Shown here one piece after another: positions 58,291 through 64,000 of a stretch of DNA of 64,000 nucleotides. The position numbers and the translations under genes are program-made. Source of the DNA: Fasciolopsis buskii (Eukaryota > Platyhelminthes > Trematoda > Plagiorchiida > Fasciolidae); the NCBI GenBank assembly GCA_008360955.1, contig LUCM01001905.1, positions 38,444 through 102,443 on the forward strand, written 5' to 3'. How positions within the stretch are numbered: the stretch's first letter is position 1; every line of letters begins with the position of its first letter. The notes beneath the pieces were generated by a model, which was given only the letters and a program-made list of their open reading frames with translations, did not search any database and had not been told where the DNA came from.

Positions 58291-61250
58291 AAAGGGACTC
58301 AGGCAATTGGAGCAGCCAGTGTAAAGGGGCATCATCTGGCATATACTTTGAGCGCACGAGCAGCAAAACTCCTTGTCGGCATTCAGCCCTCTACTGCACA
58401 TGACGGGTAAAACCTTCCGGAACAGTTGAAGCTTGATCATCGTCCATCCACTTTACGATGACGGATATAACTCCGAACCGTAGGTTGATGCTATCAATTC
58501 ACGCCGATTACGTCCTAGACGGCGGACGTTAGTATGCTAGTTATTGTGTGCTACTGTCTGTGGCCTAAAGCTTTTCACGCTTTCAAAGTTCCCTGCTTTT
58601 TCGAACGTAGTTACTGGTGGGGGTTCATTTTTGCCTCAAATGCCTCAGCTAACGATGTTGAACGTAGTTCGACAAGCCACTCCCGTTTGGCGATGACCTG
58701 GCTATGGTCGATCCAAGGTCTTCGCCCATCCCGCTGCTGATATCCTTGTGCTAGAAACAGGTTATCAACACTTTGGTCCCGCTAGTTGGAATTGGCGGTG
58801 TTTGCGCCACTAGTGTCGTCCGGTTACCTTCCTTTCGCGGCCCTGCGTGCCACCTTCTGACCATGACGGAATGAATGTATCAGTGCTTTACCTACACTCC
58901 GTGCTGCGCTACTCCTCTGCCCAAATTTTGACGATCGCTCACATCCAGTGTTAGCTGTTGCGCTAGTGACGTGACTGAAATCTTCATGGTTTGATGCGGT
59001 CTTATCGTTAGCCCACGGCTTTGTTTGATATATGTGCCTCCCCTTACCACCAGAAACATCTCACTTTGATGTAGAACTAGTGATGTTTCCCTCCATCAGC
59101 CTGAATAAGCATAGGACCGGAACCTTGAGATATTGCCTTGCTGCCGAGAGCCCGCTTGGTGGTTCACCTTCTCTACTGAATAGTACCCATGTAGCAATTT
59201 GCGCAGGGCCTTCACTTTTGCTTAATACGGGGTGCCTATCCCGGCTAAGGATCTTCGGTGTGTGTTGTTGAACACGGAGAGGAATGGTCGAATATATGCA
59301 CCTGGCCCTTTTCAGATCCCAATACTGTAGCAATTTATATACCTTAAGTGCACGGGAGCCCGGCTAGCCCCAGAATGTTGGTGGCTTGACTGTGGATGGA
59401 CTCCTTTGATCGAATAACCCCTGGATCTGCATGGTTGCGCAACAGTATCTTGGGGTTGCTGACAAACCCTCGATTATGTTTTTCATTCTTTCACCTCGCC
59501 TTCTAAGGGCTTAGCTGTCAGGTTAACATTATGACGTCTGACTTAAGTTCCTTCTGCTTCGATCTTCTCCTGATCTTCTGTCTTGATTTTCGGTACCCAC
59601 GCCTTGCCAAATTTCTGGTTTCCCTGACCCAGTCAATTATTTTTGCCGGCTCACTCCTTTTTGGCGGCGCCTCAAGCTGGATACTTCATATGGCTTCTTA
59701 GAGTCTGGGGAACCAAGAAGTTGGAACTATGCTCCTGCAAGACCATCACACTAAAAACAAACCCATTTCCGATGTGTCTGTTCTGCCTGCAGATCGCAAC
59801 CGCTCTCCGACAGGGTAAAGCAATTTTGGCGATAAATCTGTTTGCATGTTGCCTCATGACTGCCACCCTATACTTCTTTTGCGAAGCAAATAGCTCCCAA
59901 ATGTTTTTGTCCGAACCGTAATGGATGTCTTCAGGAAAAAGATTCACCTCCACTTTATTTAGACCAAAAGCTATAAAAGATGAGGCACGGGTCTGCCAAC
60001 TGAACTTGGTGGAAAACCGCACACTAATACCATTAGACACTTTGGAAAAGGCCACCACCAAAATGTTGCTACGGCACCTCAAGGAATGGAGCGTTCGGAA
60101 AAATTTAAAGCTCTTCGACTAAAGAGCACACCGAATTGGACATCCATGCATGTCCAAAATGCGAAATAGATCAGTTGTCTACCGGGCGAGTATTTTATTT
60201 ATGGACTTCACTTCAAAAACCTGGACAATTCGCAAGGTCTCATTAAAACTCCTACACCGTTATTTCGGAGCCAGCTCACGCAGTTAAGCTTGTACCATGG
60301 AACCGGTGAATAACATTTTTTGGGCAACGTCCGTTGATTTTCTTAAATCAATTTTGGATTGAACAAATTTCAGAAGTTCAATAAATACCTTGATGGACTT
60401 GGGATCGTCCCTAGGGGCTGGCTATCCTGGAGCTGAATTGCTGCACTGTCGTGGATTCCACCACCATTTGCGACGGAGTTGGGTCCGTAATATGCAGTCG
60501 GTGAGGGTCGATCAGTAAACCGCGGCTTTGATCACCTCTTGTTTTGCACAAGTGACGACATAAAGCCATGGACAGTGAAGCCACCCATCCTTGTCCAGTG
60601 CGAGAATTTCGGTTCCGAACGCCGAAAAAGGTTACATTTTGCAGGATCAACGCTGAAGAAGCGGCCGTGAGCTGGGATAAAACTCTGATAGTCCTGAACT
60701 GGGCTTCCGACTTTCTGATCTGGCCCTTACTTCAGGCGACTGGCCAGTAGCTTGCAAGTGAAACCGGTTGCATTTGCCTTCAGTCCGAAAAGCTTACATG
60801 TATGGTGCAGAAATCGCAGAGCTGTCCGCACTTACGCTTACGAAGTCCAAGGTAGCATCATAACGTGTCCTCTGCTCTTGTTTAGCAGGTCATTTTGTGA
60901 ATTGGCCTCGGCTAGAGCTTTGTGAACGGAGCCCCTGGTGGTGACATCGTGGTGCATCAAGCGTAAAAACCATCGACACAACACCTGCATGTCAAAGTTG
61001 CGGTTGACGGTCTCTGGATGCAGGTAAACAGTTTAGATCTTGGATGAGCTGATGATCGGGGAGATACCCGCGGCAAATGTCCATGATTATTGGGATGGCG
61101 CCTGAGCTTCAGACAAAGCCTTGGCTGCAACCTCATTGCACTTTTCTGGGTTCCGCTCATACGGCATTGAACACGGAAGCCAAAGCTGACTGGGATTTGA
61201 AGCACAAATAGAAACCGGAACAACAAATGGCCGAAATCTCCGAAAAAACA
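58291..61250. other. unidentified stretch, possibly 5' part of the non-LTR remnant
   Basis: A minus-strand frame of 136 codons at 59672-60082 and others (59061-59333, 60411-60650) lie where ORF1 of the non-LTR remnant could be, but no zinc knuckle or RRM is visible. I do not identify them. Confidence 0.3.
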
Positions 61251-61426
61251 ATGTGGCGAACAAGCTCGTTTTCAGTAATTCGTATTCATGCCAATACATA
61301 ACATTAAATATGGTCTGGAGGTCGTTCAAGGGAAATTGTCCGTTTGCATTCACATCAGTTCACAACTCTAAGAATGTGCATGTATGTATGTGTAATTGAT
61401 CAATTTGTCACACGACCAGGTTGTAG
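61251..61426. repeat. PLE copy 3 inverted terminal repeat, 5' side
   Basis: Reverse complement of 63280-63453 at about 93-95% identity by eye. It contains the 12-bp palindrome AATTGATCAATT. Confidence 0.9.
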
Positions 61427-61431
61427 TCAGC

Positions 61432-61916
61432 TGTCAGATCTGATGCCGTCCTCTCCGGAGAGTTTAGAGAAACTCAAATCCGATCTCGTCAACTCATGTT
61501 ACCAATATCGTGACGACACACGAGTAAAGCGAGGATTGGTAACGCCTGAGCACCTGAAACATCTAAAAGAACTGCAAACAAACAACGAAATAATGTTGAC
61601 CAAACCAGATAAAGGAGCTGGTATTGTTATCATCAATAAGTCGGACTGCATTGAGAAAATGAATAGAATACTGGGCGACGAGTCAAAATTCACAAAGACT
61701 CCAACCGAAAAGGATAGGACAACTCAAATAGAAAAATCAATCTCTATGAAATTACGAGCCTTAAAACAGAATGGAATGATTGACGCCTTAACTTTTGAGC
61801 GGATACGACCCACAGGCACAACAATTCCCAGATTGTACGGCCTACCGAAGGTGCACAAAGACGGAGCTCCGATGAGGCCTATTTTGGACATGTGTCATTC
61901 TCCGTATCACGCTTAA
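61432..61916 (+). pseudogene. PLE RT, N-terminal part of copy 3
   Basis: From LSDLMPSSPESLEKL to HSPYHA and the TAA at 61914-61916; identical in protein to the same part of copy 2, including the stop. The first residues of the open frame upstream derive from the inverted repeat and are not PLE protein. Confidence 0.8.
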
Positions 61917-62238
61917 TCTAAGTGGTTAGACAGCCTACTGCAACCAATCAGGGCGGTCATTTCTCGACATAGTGTGCGAGATATATTTCATCTCACAGAA
62001 ACTATTAAGAGCCTACGTCTTGAAGGGAAGCAGATGTTATCACTGAATGTAGTTTCTCTGTTTACGAAACTATTAGTTACATTTGCGAGTACATTCAAGA
62101 TAACAACATCTCCATAAAGATCCCATTGGATGAACTGAAACAGCTACTCTTTGTGTGCACCAAAAATGTTCAATTTCAATTCAATGGTGAAATATACCGG
62201 CAAAAGGACGGAGTGGCAATGGGCCTCCTCTGGGACCA
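61917..62238 (+). pseudogene. PLE RT, middle part of copy 3, two frame breaks
   Basis: Same breaks as copy 2: the deletion after SLFT (near 62065) and the 1-nt deletion after DGVAMG (near 62221). Confidence 0.75.
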
Positions 62239-63306
62239 TTGTTTGCTGACATCTTTATGTTCAAACTGGAGAATAATGAACTGCGCTCACCAATCAGGCA
62301 CTGTACCGTTTACAAACGTTATGTTGATGATATACTATGTGTTGTAGAGCAACATGCAGACGTAAACCACATGTTACACACGTTTAACAGTGTCCATCCA
62401 AACGTACATTTTACACTAGAAAAAGAAGCAGACCGTAGTTTAGCATACTTAGATGTGTACATAAGGCGACGGCAGGACGTATCTGCACAACTATCAGTCT
62501 ATAGAAAGGCAACATGGAACGGACAGTACATACATTTCCACAGCTTTGTGCCGTTACAAGCGAAGAGGAACCTAATATGCTGTTTAGTTGATAGAGCAAG
62601 AAGAATATGTATGGACGACACAATTGAAAATGAACTTCGTTTCCTGCGGAGCGTATTCGTACAAAATGGATACCCCGAAAGATTCATAAATAAAACTATG
62701 GAAAAACACGAAGTAAGACGAAAAGTAATAGGACCAGTAAAGAAACCCGTATACGTTCGTTTGCCTTTAAAAGGTGACACGGAAGCGGAAATTATCCGAC
62801 GGAGACTGTCAAGTTCAATCGGTGGAACATTCTTTGCTGCACAGTTAAAAACTGTATTCACATCCAAACCGACCATGTGTTTCCAACTAAAGGACAGACT
62901 GCCAGATTCTGCAGCCTCATTCTGTGTGTATTCATTCACCTGCTCCTGTGGGACCAGGTATATTGGCCGCACGACCAGGCGCTTGTCCGATCGCGTTCGT
63001 GAACACCTCTCGGCTTGGTTGAGCACAGGAACAATCAAGGCAATCACTAGCGCGGTGTGTTCACACCTTGTCCAGTCAAACCACTCAGTGAACGTGACAA
63101 GTGCTTTTCGCACCATCTACAAAGTTAGGAGCGGACAATCAAGAACTGTCAAGTGTCGCATCTTGAACACAGCCGAAGCCGTATCTATCCGTTTGTGTAA
63201 CCCCCCTCTATGCGCTCAGAAACAATTTGTCCAGACTCTTAAACTTCCCTGGCCCACCTGTCATTATCCGACAAGTGGTCTACAACCTGATCGTGTGACA
63301 AATTGA
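62239..63306 (+). pseudogene. PLE RT palm and GIY-YIG endonuclease of copy 3
   Basis: 355 codons with YVDD and the C-terminal GIY-YIG nuclease (CSCG, YIGRTTRRL). It differs from copies 1 and 2 only at two nearby residues (Q to R and S to G in EIIRRRLSSSIGG, about 62797-62822). Confidence 0.85.
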
Positions 63307-63453
63307 TCAATTACACATACACACAGGCGCATTCTTAGAGTTGTGAACTGATGTGAATGCAAACGGACAATTTCCCTTGAACCATCTCCGGGCTATATTT
63401 GATGTTATGTATTGGCACGAATACGAATAACTGAAAACGAGCTTGTCCGCCAT
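63280..63453. repeat. PLE copy 3 inverted terminal repeat, 3' side
   Basis: Starts at CTACAACCTGATCG inside the last codons of the frame and ends at GAGCTTGTCCGCCAT. Partner of 61251-61426. Confidence 0.9.
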
Positions 63454-64000
63454 GGTTTGTTGTTCTCAATATGTTCTTTGGGATTTTTCGTACGTTCTCC
63501 GAATATGCTGAGGAGGTATTTTGTCCCTAAGTCTGTTCCTGAGAAAACACGTTTGGGGCATTTTTGGTTCAGTGCTCTCCTCTTATATGTTCCAACGAGA
63601 ACGGCTTAATAATTCCAGGTCGATGTCTTTCTGGTGCTACCGCTGAGTTAATTTTTCGCACTGTTCGGAACAGCTGTTGCATTTCTGTCGTTTGCCGATT
63701 ATCTACGCCTTTCGTGAGTGAACGCAAGAATAACCATGAAGTATTTAGGATAGCGCCCGGTAAACTCAGGAGTGTCTCTTTTCAACCCCGCTCACATTTT
63801 TCTGTGGTCTATGCGTCTATATTCATAAGGAATGATAAGCACGGCATTCGAATCACTCTAATGAGTTGAATGTCGCACTTACGGACGACGAAAGAGAAAC
63901 TTGAAACTAGTTGAATCTATCCAGTAAAAGGTTACACGCAAGAAAAAACCACTAAAGCGGCGGCAAATGACCAGAAATTGTGATAGGTAGGAAACAGTCA
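63454..64000. other. anonymous sequence to window end
   Basis: Right flank of PLE copy 3. No gene is identified; a 101-codon plus-strand frame at 63564-63869 has no motif. Confidence 0.4.

Larger units (their letters stand above)
61251..63453 (+). mobile_element. Penelope-like element, copy 3, with ~175-bp inverted termini
   Basis: Plus-strand element of 2.2 kb bounded by inverted repeats 61251-61426 and 63280-63453. The 5' terminal repeat includes the reverse complement of the last codons of its own reading frame plus the 3' UTR, and is joined to the RT coding region at LSDLMPSS (61432). Copy 2 continues upstream of that point, so copy 3 is 5'-truncated and capped by an inverted copy of its 3' end. 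Confidence 0.9.

Noticed and set aside
1..64000. CRISPR arrays, prokaryotic operons, riboswitches, rRNA
   Set aside because: No regularly spaced short repeats, no tightly packed ORFs and no matching motifs; the sequence is eukaryotic.

Overview
The window reads as one stretch of a flatworm nuclear genome, most probably a digenean trematode. The signs are Penelope-like and RTE-like retroelements, tRNA-derived SINE-like repeats, many (TA)n microsatellites, and a gene with introns of only 32-58 bp. Base composition looks more balanced than the very AT-rich schistosome genomes, so a fluke such as an opisthorchiid or fasciolid fits better. This is inference; no species is claimed. There is no bacterial operon, CRISPR array, rRNA, or clear functional tRNA.

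Only two host genes are recognisable, and they converge in the middle. At 27.9-29.4 kb (+) is a WD40-repeat gene closest to WDR88, with six tiny introns and one apparent homopolymer frameshift. At 30.9-32.6 kb (-) is the large last exon of MED26, the Mediator subunit, with its TFIIS-N-type domain and conserved C-terminal tail. A weaker candidate is a small exon at 15.2 kb with a signal-peptide-like start.

Everything else that can be identified is mobile or repeated DNA. Three nearly identical Penelope-like elements (PLEs) lie at 4.1-5.7 (-), 18.6-20.9 (+) and 61.3-63.5 kb (+). Two of them are bounded by inverted terminal repeats, and all share the same coding breaks. The 35.7-48.1 kb block is a nest of RTE-like fragments: six in this block plus one at 16.7-18.5 kb. 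It includes two head-outward, tail-inward copies that form an inverted repeat with 1.05-kb arms. From 53.7 to 58.3 kb (-) lie a heavily decayed Ty3/Gypsy pol and a decayed non-LTR EN/RT. SINE-like and anonymous repeats occur at 0.7-0.95, 3.9-12.1 (inverted pairs), 9.3-10.2, 15.9/39.4 and 24.6/33.3 kb.

Two assembly problems are visible. At 34164-34182 there is a remnant of the Tn5/Nextera mosaic-end adapter, between two copies of a ~240-bp sequence. At 9715-9724 there is a 10-N gap inside a ~395-bp tandem duplication. Both duplications may be artefacts. The remaining long stretches hold nothing I can identify, and are listed as such.
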